The notes beneath the pieces were generated by a model that saw nothing but the letters and a program-made list of their open reading frames with translations, had not been told where the DNA came from and did no database searches. The position numbers and the translations under genes are program-made. From the NCBI RefSeq assembly GCF_022627325.1, contig NZ_JAETZZ010000004.1:310001-374000 (forward strand): a stretch of DNA of 64,000 bases. Reading direction: 5' to 3'. This stretch comes from Pseudomonas putida (GTDB lineage Bacteria; Pseudomonadota; Gammaproteobacteria; Pseudomonadales; Pseudomonadaceae). The stretch's first letter is position 1. Each line of letters opens with the position of its first letter. Of this stretch, positions 25,999-34,992 are shown in pieces.

Positions 25999-28770
25999 AT
26001 GGCCAGCAAACAGTGCCAGGTCTGTGGCCAACCCGCTACGACACGGGTGGAAGCCAAGGTCAATGGCCGCCACAGCACAATGCTGTTGTGTAATGATCAC
26101 TATCGCCAATTGGTGCGCCAGCAAAAGCGCACCCTTTCCCCACTGGAGGCCCTTTTCGGCTCGCGCAGCGGTTTGTTTGAGGATTTCATCGGCAGCGATT
26201 TCTTCCGCAACGGAGGAGACTCAGTATCCGTTGCCGCGGGTGCCGATGATGTGGCCGAAGCGTCGTCTGGCGAACCTGCCCCCGCAGGGGCTGGCACGCC
26301 GCGGCGTCGTGGCAGCGGGCTGGCCAGCCGCATCAGCGAACACTCCGAGGCCCTGTTGCAGGAAGCTGCCAAGCGTGCCACGGAGTTCGGTCGGCCCGAA
26401 GTCGATACTGAGCACCTGCTGCTGGCCCTAGCCGACAGCGACGTGGTGAAGACCGTCCTCAGCCAGTTCAAGATCAAGGTCGATGACCTCAAACGCCAGA
26501 TCGAGGCCGAAGCCAAGCGCGGCGACAAACCGTTTGAAGGAGAAATCGGCGTGTCGCCTCGCGTGAAGGATGCGCTCAGTCGCGCCTTTGTCGCCTCGAA
26601 TGAATTAGGCCACGCTTACGTCGGACCCGAGCACCTTCTGATCGGGCTAGCAGAGGAGGGCGAAGGGCTGGCCGCCAACTTGCTGCGCCGCTATGGCCTC
26701 ACGCCGCAGGCCCTGCGCCAGCGGGTAAACAAGGTGGTTGGCAAAGGGGCGGAGGATGGCCGCGCCGAGGCGCCGACCAATACGCCGGAGCTCGACAAGT
26801 ATTCGCGCGATCTCACCAAGATGGCCCATGCGGGCAAGCTGGATCCGGTCATCGGCCGCGCGCAGGAAATCGAAACCACCATCGAGGTGCTGGCGCGGCG
26901 CAAGAAGAACAACCCCGTACTGATCGGCGAGCCTGGCGTGGGCAAGACCGCCATCGTCGAGGGATTGGCACAGCGCATGGTGGCCGGCGAGGTACCCGAG
27001 ACGCTGCGCGACAAGCGCCTGGTCGAGCTGAACATCAATTCCATGGTGGCCGGCGCGAAGTACCGTGGCGAGTTCGAGGAGCGCGTGCAGAAGGTGCTGA
27101 AGGAGATCTCCGAGCACCAAGGCGAGATGATCCTCTTCATCGACGAGGTGCACACCATTGTGGGCGCCGGCCAGGGTGGTGGCGAAGGCGGCTTGGACGT
27201 GGCCAACGTCTTCAAGCCGATGATGGCGCGCGGTGAGCTGAACCTGATCGGCGCGACGACGCTCAACGAGTACCAGAAGTACATCGAGCAGGACGCCGCG
27301 CTGGAGCGGCGCTTCCAGCCGGTCATGGTGCCCGAGCCAACGGTGGCGCAGACCATCATGATCCTGCGCGGCCTGCGCGATACCTTTGAAGCGCACCACA
27401 AGGTCAGCATCACCGAGGACGCGATCATCGCTGCCGCCGAACTGTCCGACCGCTACGTCACCGCGCGCTTCCTGCCGGACAAGGCCATCGACTTGCTTGA
27501 TCAGGCTGCCGCCCGCGTGAAGCTATCGGCGACGGCCCGCCCGGTGGCGGTGCAGGAAATGGAATCCGAACTGCACCAGTTGCGCCGGGAGCAGAACTAC
27601 GCGGCTTCCCGCAAGCGATATGACAATGCGGCGCAGATCAGCAAGCGCATCGAAGCCAAGGAGGCCGAACTCAAGGAGCGCGTCGCGGACTGGGAGCGCG
27701 AGCGCGGTTCGGGCAGCGCCGAAGTCAAGGCGGAGCACGTTGCACAGATCGTCTCGCGTCTGACCGGCATCCCGGTCAATGAGCTGACGGTGGAGGAGCG
27801 CGAGAAACTGCTGCACCTGGAGCAGCGGCTGCACGAACGCCTGGTGGGGCAGGACGAGGCGGTACGCGCGGTGGCGGATGCGGTGCGGCTGTCGCGCGCG
27901 GGTCTGCGCGAAGGCAGCAAGCCCGTGGCCACGTTCCTGTTCCTGGGTTCCACTGGCGTCGGCAAGACTGAGCTCGCCAAGGCGCTGGCGGAATCCATCT
28001 ACGGCGACGAGGGGGCCCTGTTGCGCATCGACATGTCGGAGTATGGCGAGCGCCATTCCGTGGCTCGGCTGGTGGGCGCGCCCCCCGGCTACGTCGGTTA
28101 TGACGAAGGTGGCCAGCTTACCGAAAAGGTCCGGCGCAAGCCCTATAGCGTGCTGCTGCTCGACGAGATCGAGAAGGCCCACCCCGACGTCTACAACATC
28201 CTGCTGCAGGTGTTCGACGACGGGCGACTGACCGATGGTAAGGGGCGCGTGGTGGACTTCACCAACACCATTATCATCGCCACGTCCAACCTGGGCTCCG
28301 ACATCATTCAGCGCCGGCTGAATGCGCCCGGAGCGGCTGGCGAGGAATACGAGAAGACCAAGGCCGAGGTGAAGGACGTGCTGCGCGGGCACTTTCGCCC
28401 CGAGTTCCTCAACCGCATCGACGAAATCATCGTCTTCCATGCCCTGGGCAAGCAAGAGATCCGCCACATCGTCGGCCTGCAACTCGATCGCGTGGCCCGT
28501 AATGCCGCGAGCCAGGGCGTGACGCTGACGTTCGACGAGACGCTGGTCGATCACTTGGCGGAAGAGGGCTACAAACCCGAATTCGGTGCCCGCGAGCTCA
28601 AGCGACTGATCCGCAGCGAGCTGGAGACGGCACTGGCGCGTGAAATACTCGGCGGCGGCATTGGCAAGGGTGATCAGGCCCATGCGCGCTGGGACGACAA
28701 GGCGGAGCGGGTCGGGTTCGACCGGCGGCAAGCCGTGCCGGTCAAAGAGCTCGACAGTGAAAATGCGTGA
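25999..28770 (+). CDS. clpG: ClpG-type (ClpK) AAA+ disaggregase
   Basis: A 923-aa Hsp100 protein that resolubilises heat-aggregated proteins. The N-terminal extension has a zinc-finger-like C6-x2-C9...C31-x2-H34, characteristic of ClpG/ClpK and absent from ClpB and ClpA. Next come a Clp-N repeat region (about 120-260), AAA1 with Walker A GEPGVGKT (310-317) and LFIDEVHTI, a short middle domain (MESELHQLRREQN...), and AAA2 with GSTGVGKT (650-657) and LLLDEIEKAH. A C-terminal tail ends KELDSENA. Such proteins are carried on the transmissible locus of stress tolerance. ATG 25999 starts the Cys-rich domain; the longer open frame is not convincing. Confidence 0.94.
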   Translation: MASKQCQVCGQPATTRVEAKVNGRHSTMLLCNDHYRQLVRQQKRTLSPLEALFGSRSGLFEDFIGSDFFRNGGDSVSVAAGADDVAEASSGEPAPAGAGTPRRRGSGLASRISEHSEALLQEAAKRATEFGRPEVDTEHLLLALADSDVVKTVLSQFKIKVDDLKRQIEAEAKRGDKPFEGEIGVSPRVKDALSRAFVASNELGHAYVGPEHLLIGLAEEGEGLAANLLRRYGLTPQALRQRVNKVVGKGAEDGRAEAPTNTPELDKYSRDLTKMAHAGKLDPVIGRAQEIETTIEVLARRKKNNPVLIGEPGVGKTAIVEGLAQRMVAGEVPETLRDKRLVELNINSMVAGAKYRGEFEERVQKVLKEISEHQGEMILFIDEVHTIVGAGQGGGEGGLDVANVFKPMMARGELNLIGATTLNEYQKYIEQDAALERRFQPVMVPEPTVAQTIMILRGLRDTFEAHHKVSITEDAIIAAAELSDRYVTARFLPDKAIDLLDQAAARVKLSATARPVAVQEMESELHQLRREQNYAASRKRYDNAAQISKRIEAKEAELKERVADWERERGSGSAEVKAEHVAQIVSRLTGIPVNELTVEEREKLLHLEQRLHERLVGQDEAVRAVADAVRLSRAGLREGSKPVATFLFLGSTGVGKTELAKALAESIYGDEGALLRIDMSEYGERHSVARLVGAPPGYVGYDEGGQLTEKVRRKPYSVLLLDEIEKAHPDVYNILLQVFDDGRLTDGKGRVVDFTNTIIIATSNLGSDIIQRRLNAPGAAGEEYEKTKAEVKDVLRGHFRPEFLNRIDEIIVFHALGKQEIRHIVGLQLDRVARNAASQGVTLTFDETLVDHLAEEGYKPEFGARELKRLIRSELETALAREILGGGIGKGDQAHARWDDKAERVGFDRRQAVPVKELDSENA

Positions 28771-28828
28771 AGCGCTGCCGAAGGCTGCACTTTCTCGTTG
28801 CAATGATCTGCTGCTGAAGGGGTGACGC

Positions 28829-29299
28829 ATGAAGGACAGCAATCAGCCCGAGACCACACGCATGCGACTGCGTCGCGAGTGGGCGGTGATGACGTTTTAC
28901 GAGCGTTTCGAGCAGATCGTCGCCCACATTCTATCGATGGTGATCGCGCTGGTTATCGTGGTGTCGCTGGTGCAGCTGATCCAGATAGTCTTCAGCCTGC
29001 TGATCATCGATGCGTTCAATCCGCTGGACCACCGGACCTTCCAGAATGTGTTCGGCATGGTCATGACGCTGCTGATCGCGATGGAATTCAAGCATTCCAT
29101 CGTGCGCGTTGTCTTGCGCCGTGACAGCATCATTCAGGTCAAGACGGTCCTGTTGATCGGGTTGATCGCGCTGTCCCGCAAGATCGTGATCCTTGATCCC
29201 GATGTCAGCCCGGCCAAAGTCGCGGCGCTTGCTGGCGCGACCCTGGCCCTGGGGCTGACCTATTGGCTGTTGCGTGAGCGCGATGATCGAGTTGCCTAG
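28829..29299 (+). CDS. PsiE-like small membrane protein
   Basis: A 156-aa protein with four predicted transmembrane segments (about 34-60, 72-92, 104-122, 128-148) and a charged N-terminus. It resembles the phosphate-starvation-inducible PsiE family (YERFEQIVAHILSMVIALVI, AMEFKHSIVRVV). The role is unknown. A psiE-like gene is a regular member of heat-resistance islands with clpG/clpK and kefB. It starts 58 bp after clpG behind AAGGGG, probably the same transcript. Confidence 0.85.
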   Translation: MKDSNQPETTRMRLRREWAVMTFYERFEQIVAHILSMVIALVIVVSLVQLIQIVFSLLIIDAFNPLDHRTFQNVFGMVMTLLIAMEFKHSIVRVVLRRDSIIQVKTVLLIGLIALSRKIVILDPDVSPAKVAALAGATLALGLTYWLLRERDDRVA

Positions 29300-29381
29300 G
29301 CTCTGTGTGAATGGCGCCAAGGCAAAGATTCAAGGGGAAAAAGAGCGCGTATCTGTAATTCCATATTCGTTCAAACCGGGG

Positions 29382-29410
29382 CTTGAAAACCTCGAAATCG
29401 CTCACATAAT
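29382..29410 (+). promoter_or_regulatory. Candidate heat-shock (sigma32) promoter for the hsp20 genes
   Basis: GGGGCTTGAAAA carries a full CTTGAAA -35 element (29382-29388). After 14 bp comes CACATAAT (29403-29410), a partial match to CCCCATnT. It lies about 79 bp before the first hsp20 ATG, where a heat-shock promoter would be expected. Confidence 0.5.
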
Positions 29411-29488
29411 TCCGTCGTCAGGGGCCGCAGCCCGGCGCTTCATGCCTCCTGTTCGAGATCATTTCAGTCAGCTTGAAGGAGGATTGTC

Positions 29489-29944
29489 ATGTACGAGTCC
29501 CTTCTTAATCTGTCGAGCGATCCCATTGCCGAGTTCGAGAGGCTGCAGCGCGAACTGCAACATGTGCTGGGAACGGGTCTGGGGCGCCCAGGCAGTATTC
29601 GTGCCTTGGCCAGTGGTGCTTTTCCTGCCATCAATGTCGCGAGCACGCCGTCCAGCCTGGAGGTCTACGCCTTCGTTCCCGGCGTCGACCCGAGCGACCT
29701 CGATCTGCAGATTCACCGAGGGTTGCTGTCGATTTCCGGTGAGCGCCGGCCGGCGCGCAGCGCACAGGAGGGCAATTGCTCGGTGTACGCCAACGAGCGT
29801 TTTTCCGGACGGTTCAAGCGTACCGTGAGCCTCAATGATCAGGTCGATACCGACAAGGTCGAAGCTCACTGTTGCGACGGTGTTCTGCGCATTTCGCTAC
29901 CGCGGCGCGAAGCGCTGCAGCCCAAGCGCATAGCCATTCAGTAA
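29489..29944 (+). CDS. Hsp20 small heat-shock protein (1 of 3)
   Basis: A 151-aa alpha-crystallin-domain holdase. The N-terminal arm (1-45) is followed by the crystallin domain (about 46-140: VEVYAFVPGVDPSDLD-like, FSGRFKRTVSLNDQVD, CCDGVLRISLP). The C-terminal tail ends KRIAIQ, giving an I-x-I-type anchor. It has a strong AAGGAGGA ribosome-binding site. It likely holds unfolded proteins for the ClpG disaggregase encoded upstream. Confidence 0.92.
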   Translation: MYESLLNLSSDPIAEFERLQRELQHVLGTGLGRPGSIRALASGAFPAINVASTPSSLEVYAFVPGVDPSDLDLQIHRGLLSISGERRPARSAQEGNCSVYANERFSGRFKRTVSLNDQVDTDKVEAHCCDGVLRISLPRREALQPKRIAIQ

Positions 29945-29971
29945 CAGCAACGGTTTGAAGGAGGAATCACC

Positions 29972-30343
29972 ATGAACGACAAGCAAGCGGTCGTGCGCGG
30001 CGAAACTGAAACCCAAACACTGCTGCCGCGTGTCGATGTATTTGAAGACGAAAACGGAATCCAACTGTTTGCGGACCTACCGGGCGTGCCCAAGGACCAT
30101 CTCGTGGTCAATGTGGACGGTGACACGCTTGTGCTGGAAGGGGAGATCATGCCGCAGTTGAGCGAACAGTTGGAGGCCGTCTACGCAGAGGTCCAGCTGT
30201 CGCGATTCAGGCGAGCCTTCACCTTGAGCTCCGAACTGGACACGACCCGGATCGACGCTGAGCTACGGGACGGCGTGCTGAACGTGCGCGTTCCCAAACA
30301 TGCACATGCCCAGCCGCGCAAGATCGTCGTGAAAAGCGAGTAG
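29972..30343 (+). CDS. Hsp20 small heat-shock protein (2 of 3)
   Basis: A 123-aa compact member with a short N-terminal arm. The crystallin domain starts at LPRVDVFEDENGIQLFADLPG; it has the FRRAFTLSSELD and ELRDGVLNVRVPK segments and ends RKIVVKSE. It starts 27 bp after the first hsp20, behind AAGGAGGA. It is divergent in sequence from its two neighbours, so this is not a recent duplication. Confidence 0.92.
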   Translation: MNDKQAVVRGETETQTLLPRVDVFEDENGIQLFADLPGVPKDHLVVNVDGDTLVLEGEIMPQLSEQLEAVYAEVQLSRFRRAFTLSSELDTTRIDAELRDGVLNVRVPKHAHAQPRKIVVKSE

Positions 30344-30369
30344 GGCCTTGAGCGTGTGGAGGGCGACCC

Positions 30370-30873
30370 ATGGACAAACTAGCTGAACTCAAACATGGCC
30401 TGGAGGAAACCTGGCATTCGCTGGGCGAGGGCTGGCGTCAGCTTCGCGATCGCACCAGCGAGGCCCTGACGCGCTTCACGCCTGTCAACCGGAGCAGGAA
30501 CGTCTCGGAGGATGCTACTTCAGCACCGGCACTTGCCTCGAACTGGGGATTGCTGGCCGGCGATCTTTACGAGGATGGCGACCAGGTCGTCATTCGCCTC
30601 GAGGTGCCCGGAATGGTGAAGGAGGATCTGAATCTGGAAGTGCGGGGCGATGCCTTGATCATTCGCGGTGAAAAACGCATCGAGCAGGAGCAGGGCAATG
30701 GGCGTTATCGCGTCCGGCAGTGCACCTTCGGCAGTTTCCGCCGCGCCTTCCAGCTTCCCGCTCCGGTCATTGCCGAGAAGGCCAGAGCCATATGCAGCAA
30801 CGGTGTGCTGCGTGTCGAACTGCCCAAGGAAGAGCGTGCGCGTGGCCGGCGCATCGAGGTTCGCTCGGGTTGA
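30370..30873 (+). CDS. Hsp20 small heat-shock protein (3 of 3)
   Basis: A 167-aa member with a long, amphipathic, Trp-rich N-terminal arm (LEETWHSLGEGWRQLRDR) and the crystallin domain from about residue 60 (LYEDGDQVVIRLEVPGMVKE, FRRAFQLPAPV, CSNGVLRVELPKE). It starts 26 bp after the second hsp20 behind a GGAGGG site. Arm differences among the three suggest distinct oligomers or client ranges. Confidence 0.92.
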   Translation: MDKLAELKHGLEETWHSLGEGWRQLRDRTSEALTRFTPVNRSRNVSEDATSAPALASNWGLLAGDLYEDGDQVVIRLEVPGMVKEDLNLEVRGDALIIRGEKRIEQEQGNGRYRVRQCTFGSFRRAFQLPAPVIAEKARAICSNGVLRVELPKEERARGRRIEVRSG

Positions 30874-30926
30874 TACTGCCACTGCATGTTCTTTGCGCAG
30901 ACAAGGTACAACCCTCGTCGCCTGAA

Positions 30927-30959
30927 CTACCCGCCCGCGAAAACCTCGCGGGCGGGTAG
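30927..30959. terminator. Strong hairpin after the hsp20 triplet
   Basis: A perfect 14-bp stem, CTACCCGCCCGCGA/TCGCGGGCGGGTAG, with loop AAACC, 53 bp after the third hsp20. No long T-tract follows. It separates the chaperone genes from the antiporter gene and may terminate, or stabilise the 3' end of, the hsp20 mRNA. Confidence 0.65.
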
Positions 30960-31102
30960 TACTTCGGTTGCTCAACGGGAAGAACGGTAGCCGCTCCCCC
31001 CTGCAATGGACATTGCACTTCTCTGTCGAGCTGAGGCGCCCAGCGATAATTCATCCGGATTTTTTCCCATAACCGGTCCTGCCAGGGCTGAAGGTCGAGA
31101 CT

Positions 31103-32884
31103 ATGTCCGCTGAAGGCAACGCAGGACTTTTGTTGGGTGTTATCACTTTGCTCACCGCCGCCGTGGTGGCCGTGCCGCTGCTCAAGCGCATCGGGTTCGG
31201 CTCAGTGATGGGCTACCTGTTGGCAGGGATGATGATCGGACCCTTCGGGCTGCAACTGATCAATGACCCCCACACCATCATTGATGTGGGCGAGTTGGGT
31301 GTGGTGATGTTTCTTTTCGTGATTGGCCTGGAGCTCAAACCCTCGCATCTATGGGACCTGCGTGGGCAGATCTTTGGGCTGGGCAGCCTGCAGGTGGTGA
31401 TCTGTGCCGTTCTGCTCACCGTCGTCGGCAAGGCCTTTGGTTTCCCTTGGCAGGTGTCATTCGTCTGCGCGGCCGGTTTTGTGCTCACATCCACGGCGAT
31501 TGTCATGCAAGTTCTCTCGGAGCGGGGTGACTTGAACGAGCCGAGGGGCCAACGCATCGTCTCCATTCTGCTGTTTGAAGACCTGTTGATAGTGCCGTTG
31601 CTGGCGGTGGTGGCATTTCTGGCACCTACTGCATCGGTGCCCGAATCCAGCTCCCCCCTGTGGCAGCGCATGGCGACCGCAGCGCTGTCCCTGAGCGCAC
31701 TGGTGGTCATCGGGTTGTGGTTGCTCAACCCTCTGTTTCGGGTATTGGCCCAAGCCAGGGCGCGCGAGGTGATGACTGCTGCCGCGCTGCTGGTGGTGCT
31801 GGGAGCAGCGCTGCTGATGGAAATCGGCGGCCTGTCAATGGCGATGGGCGCGTTCGTTGCCGGTGTGCTGCTGTCGGAGTCCACCTTCCGCCACCAGCTT
31901 GAGGCTGACATAGAACCGTTTCGCGGGTTGTTGCTGGGGCTGTTTTTCCTCGGCGTCGGCATGGCGCTGGATCTGCACGTGGTGGCCGCGAACTGGCTGC
32001 TGATCACCTCTGGCGTGCTGGCGCTGATGATGGTCAAGGCGCTGTGTATCTATGGGGTCGCGCGCCTCGCGAAAAGCCAGCATGGTGATGCGCTGGACCG
32101 CGCCGTGCTGATGGCGCAGGGTGGTGAATTTGCGTTCGTGCTGTTTGCCGAAGCGCTGAAACTCAAGGTCGTCAGTGCCGAAATCAACGCCAACATGACG
32201 GCTATCGTGGTGTTGTCCATGGCCGTTACGCCGGTCAACCTTCTATTGTACAAGCGCTTCGCGCGGCCCCGGGCGGTTTCCATGGCCGGTGTGGAGCCGG
32301 CACAGAATCTCCAAGGCCATATCCTGATCATAGGGTTTGGTCGTGTCGGCCAGATCGCTTGCCAGGCACCACTCGCTCATGGCGCCAAGCTTTCGATCAT
32401 CGACATGGACCCGGAGGTGATCCGCGCCGTCGAGCCTTATGGTTTCAAGGTCTATTACGGTGATGGTGCCCGGCACGACCTGTTGCATGCTGCCGGGGCC
32501 CATCACGCCCGTACCATCATTGTGTGCGTGAATGACAAGAAGGCCGCGACACGCATCGTCGAAAGCACGCGGCACTATTGCCCGCAGGTGAAGGTGCTGG
32601 TGCGCGCCTTTGACCGCGAGCACGCGTTGGAGCTGGTCAAGCACGACGCCGACTACATCGTGCGGGAAACCTTTGAATCCGCCTTGCTGCTTGGCCACCA
32701 GGCCGTGCTGACCCTGGGTGCCTCAGCGCACGAAGCCGACGCGGTGACCGACGAGGTGCGCACCCGCGATGCTGAACGTTTTGCCCTGGAAACATCCGGG
32801 GGGCTATTTGCCGGGCGAGCGTTGGTCCTGGGAAATATCGATCGCATTGATCCGCCGAAGCCTGAAGCACGGGATGCTCATTGA
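31103..32884 (+). CDS. KefB-type monovalent cation:proton antiporter
   Basis: A 593-aa CPA2 antiporter. About 12 transmembrane helices (1-385) are followed by a Rossmann-type RCK/TrkA-N domain beginning HILIIGFGRVGQ (residues 406-417). Conserved membrane elements include GLELKP and LLFEDLLIVPLLA. KefB/KefC exchange K+ for H+ under electrophile control; ligand specificity is not readable here. It is a standard partner of ClpG/Hsp20 in stress-tolerance islands. A decayed second copy lies at 34540. Confidence 0.93.
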   Translation: MSAEGNAGLLLGVITLLTAAVVAVPLLKRIGFGSVMGYLLAGMMIGPFGLQLINDPHTIIDVGELGVVMFLFVIGLELKPSHLWDLRGQIFGLGSLQVVICAVLLTVVGKAFGFPWQVSFVCAAGFVLTSTAIVMQVLSERGDLNEPRGQRIVSILLFEDLLIVPLLAVVAFLAPTASVPESSSPLWQRMATAALSLSALVVIGLWLLNPLFRVLAQARAREVMTAAALLVVLGAALLMEIGGLSMAMGAFVAGVLLSESTFRHQLEADIEPFRGLLLGLFFLGVGMALDLHVVAANWLLITSGVLALMMVKALCIYGVARLAKSQHGDALDRAVLMAQGGEFAFVLFAEALKLKVVSAEINANMTAIVVLSMAVTPVNLLLYKRFARPRAVSMAGVEPAQNLQGHILIIGFGRVGQIACQAPLAHGAKLSIIDMDPEVIRAVEPYGFKVYYGDGARHDLLHAAGAHHARTIIVCVNDKKAATRIVESTRHYCPQVKVLVRAFDREHALELVKHDADYIVRETFESALLLGHQAVLTLGASAHEADAVTDEVRTRDAERFALETSGGLFAGRALVLGNIDRIDPPKPEARDAH

Positions 32885-33033
32885 GCATGAAAACCTGACG
32901 GCAATACGCAAACTCACGCTATCGCAGGCACGCACACAACTGCGGGCGATTATTTTCTGCCGCTTCGTGGGCGATGTGTAGTTTCCTGGATGGCGAGACA
33001 GATTAAATCTTCATGGGATGCGGGGATTGCACA

Positions 33034-33906
33034 TTAAACATTGCCCTTGCCCTGGTGATTATCAATGGCCTCGATGAAATTCTTGATCAACGGCGACTGC
33101 TGATTTTTTCGCCAGACGAAATAGATATCGCTTGAATCCAAGCTCGGCACATGATCGGCCTGAAAGGTATCTGCCTGGCTCGCGAAACGGTCGATATAAC
33201 TCTCTGGCACGCAAGCAAAGCCAATTTCCTGTGCGATGCAGGCAAAAATACTGGGATACGATTCGATTTCCAGTATCGCCCGAGGCTGGATGCCGCTGCG
33301 TTCTAGCCAGTTATCGACCTGTTGCCTGTAGTGACAGGTGCGACCGAATACATACAGTTCGAGCCCAGCCAGGTCTTCCGGGGTGGGCGAGGAAAAGGCC
33401 TTCGGTACAACTCTCAACAAGCGCTCACGGAACGCTAAGCGGCTTTCAAGCAAAGGATGCTCGATGGGGCCATCAGTGAGGATCAAATCAAGCTCGCCAT
33501 CCATCAACAGCCGCTCCAGGAGTAGCGAGTGCTCCGGACGGATGTGCAGTTCTACCCCCGGCGCCTCAAGGCGGTACCGTACCAGAAGCGGAGGGAGATG
33601 ATTGGCCAGCGCTACGTCAAGCGCCCCAACGCGAAGCACGCCAGGCATGGAATCGGTTGAAAACAGCGAGCGTGTTTCAGCTGCCAGGTCGAGGAGCTGT
33701 TTGGCTTTGCGGTAGACCAGCCTACCTTCGGGGGTGACAAGTAACCGGTTATTTTCGCGGTTGAACAAGACGACGCCGAGCTGAGTTTCTAGTTCTCGCA
33801 GTCTTGCTGTGATGTTCGAGGGCACGCAATGCAGCTGTGCAGCTGCTGCGGCTATCGTACCGTGCTCTACGACAGCGCAAAAAAAACCAAGCTGTGAAAG
33901 CTTCAA
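33034..33906 (-). CDS. LysR-family transcriptional regulator
   Basis: A 290-aa LysR protein with an N-terminal winged helix (MKLSQLGFFCAVVEHGTIAA, CVPSNITARLRELE) and a substrate-binding domain (LRVGALDVALANHLPPLL). It is divergent from the glyoxalase gene with a 220-bp shared region that contains the palindrome at 33943. Target and effector are unknown; the glyoxalase is the best candidate target. Confidence 0.93.
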   Translation of the reverse strand: MKLSQLGFFCAVVEHGTIAAAAAQLHCVPSNITARLRELETQLGVVLFNRENNRLLVTPEGRLVYRKAKQLLDLAAETRSLFSTDSMPGVLRVGALDVALANHLPPLLVRYRLEAPGVELHIRPEHSLLLERLLMDGELDLILTDGPIEHPLLESRLAFRERLLRVVPKAFSSPTPEDLAGLELYVFGRTCHYRQQVDNWLERSGIQPRAILEIESYPSIFACIAQEIGFACVPESYIDRFASQADTFQADHVPSLDSSDIYFVWRKNQQSPLIKNFIEAIDNHQGKGNV

Positions 33907-33942
33907 GATGCTCTCCTTTTGTGATGGTATAGCTCACATCTG

Positions 33943-33957
33943 ATCACTTTTAGTGAT
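33943..33957. promoter_or_regulatory. Operator-like palindrome in the LysR/glyoxalase gap
   Basis: ATCACT-TTT-AGTGAT is a perfect inverted repeat 37 bp upstream of the LysR start. It suits an autoregulatory site, but a LysR T-N11-A signature is not obvious. Confidence 0.4.
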
Positions 33958-34126
33958 GCGTGTGTCAGCTTAACATTGCCCGGGCAAACGCATCCAATCA
34001 CCTCGACAGCCTAGCCTCATGGGCTTGCGGTGGTAGGGCCTGGATGCACGGACTTTCGTCGTTGTCGGGGAAAGCCTTCTAGGAAATGTTGGCCTTGCGA
34101 AGGGCTGAAGCTGCAGCGGAGAATCG

Positions 34127-34522
34127 ATGCGCATACTACATACCATGCTACGTGTGGTGGATCTGGATAAAACCATTCACTTCTACACTAAAGTGCTCGG
34201 CATGAGCCTCTTGAGACGCAAAGACTATCCGGAGGGCAAATTCACCCTTGCTTTCCTCGGATATGGCCTGGAGACAGAAACTGCTGTTCTGGAGCTGACG
34301 CGAAATTGGGGACAAGATAGCTATGAGATTGGCGATGCTTACGGGCATGTAGCTATCGAGGTTGAGGATGCAGAAGCTGTGTGCAGCCGTGCTGCTATCA
34401 TGGGATATCGTGTTCCTCGACCAGCAGGTCTCATGAAACATGGACGCACAATAATCGCGTTCATTGAAGATCCCAACGGGTACAAGGTCGAGCTGATACA
34501 AAAAGGCACGCAATTCGACTGA
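34127..34522 (+). CDS. gloA: Glyoxalase I (lactoylglutathione lyase)
   Basis: A 131-aa single-domain GlxI. It isomerises the methylglyoxal-glutathione hemithioacetal to S-lactoylglutathione. The four metal ligands are visible: His5 (MRILH), Glu in VLELTRNW, His in YGHVAIEV and Glu in YKVELIQ. The length fits the Ni-type bacterial enzyme. KefB-type antiporters respond to glutathione adducts of electrophiles, so its closeness to an intact and a decayed kef gene is functionally sensible. Confidence 0.94.
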   Translation: MRILHTMLRVVDLDKTIHFYTKVLGMSLLRRKDYPEGKFTLAFLGYGLETETAVLELTRNWGQDSYEIGDAYGHVAIEVEDAEAVCSRAAIMGYRVPRPAGLMKHGRTIIAFIEDPNGYKVELIQKGTQFD

Positions 34523-34539
34523 TCAAGCGAGGGAAGGCG

Positions 34540-34905
34540 CGAGGCAGGGCCTGGAGTGGCGAAAGTGCTTTTGTGCTCTTTACCGAAGCTCGGTCTTCAA
34601 GGCCCTGAACTCATCATAGCTGTTGGCCGTACAGGTCGGATTGCTTGTCCGGCGCCGCTCGCACAGGGAGCTAAACTTTAGAATATCGATGTAAATCCGC
34701 AACTGATTCGCACCGTGGAGCCCTCTGGTCTCAAGGTCCATCACGGTGATGGTGACCGCTCTGACACATTGAGCGGTTCATACACGATGCCGACTACCTA
34801 GGGCGGGAAACCTTTAATCCGCACTGTAGCTCGACCGTCAAGCCGTGCTGACGCTGGGCGCGTTGGGGGTCGAAACCGACGCGGTGCGCATACGCGATAC
34901 CTAAT
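34540..34905 (+). pseudogene. Decayed second kefB-type antiporter gene
   Basis: Nucleotide similarity to 32120-32770 is clear in three blocks. GGCGAAAGTGCTTTTGTGCTCTTTACCGAAGC matches the GEFAFVLFAEA region. A central block covers IIGFGRVG...VEPYGFKVYYGDGA. A last block covers HDADYIVRETF...AVLTLG...TDAVR. Two internal deletions of about 150 bp, several stops and frameshifts make it non-functional. Its divergence is too high for a recent local duplication. Confidence 0.75.
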
Positions 34906-34992
34906 GAAGTGGCGAAGGTGTCCGTTGTCATAGGACAAACCCAGGTATCTTTCAGCACCCTCATCCAGGTTCTGATGTAAGTAGGAGGGCGC

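Noticed and set aside
27523..28842. A 439-codon minus-strand frame opposite clpG
   Set aside because: Antisense shadow; clpG motifs are intact on the other strand.
25999..32884. A full transmissible locus of stress tolerance
   Set aside because: Only ClpG, PsiE-like, Hsp20 and KefB parts are present; other usual members are absent, so it is described as a related compact module.
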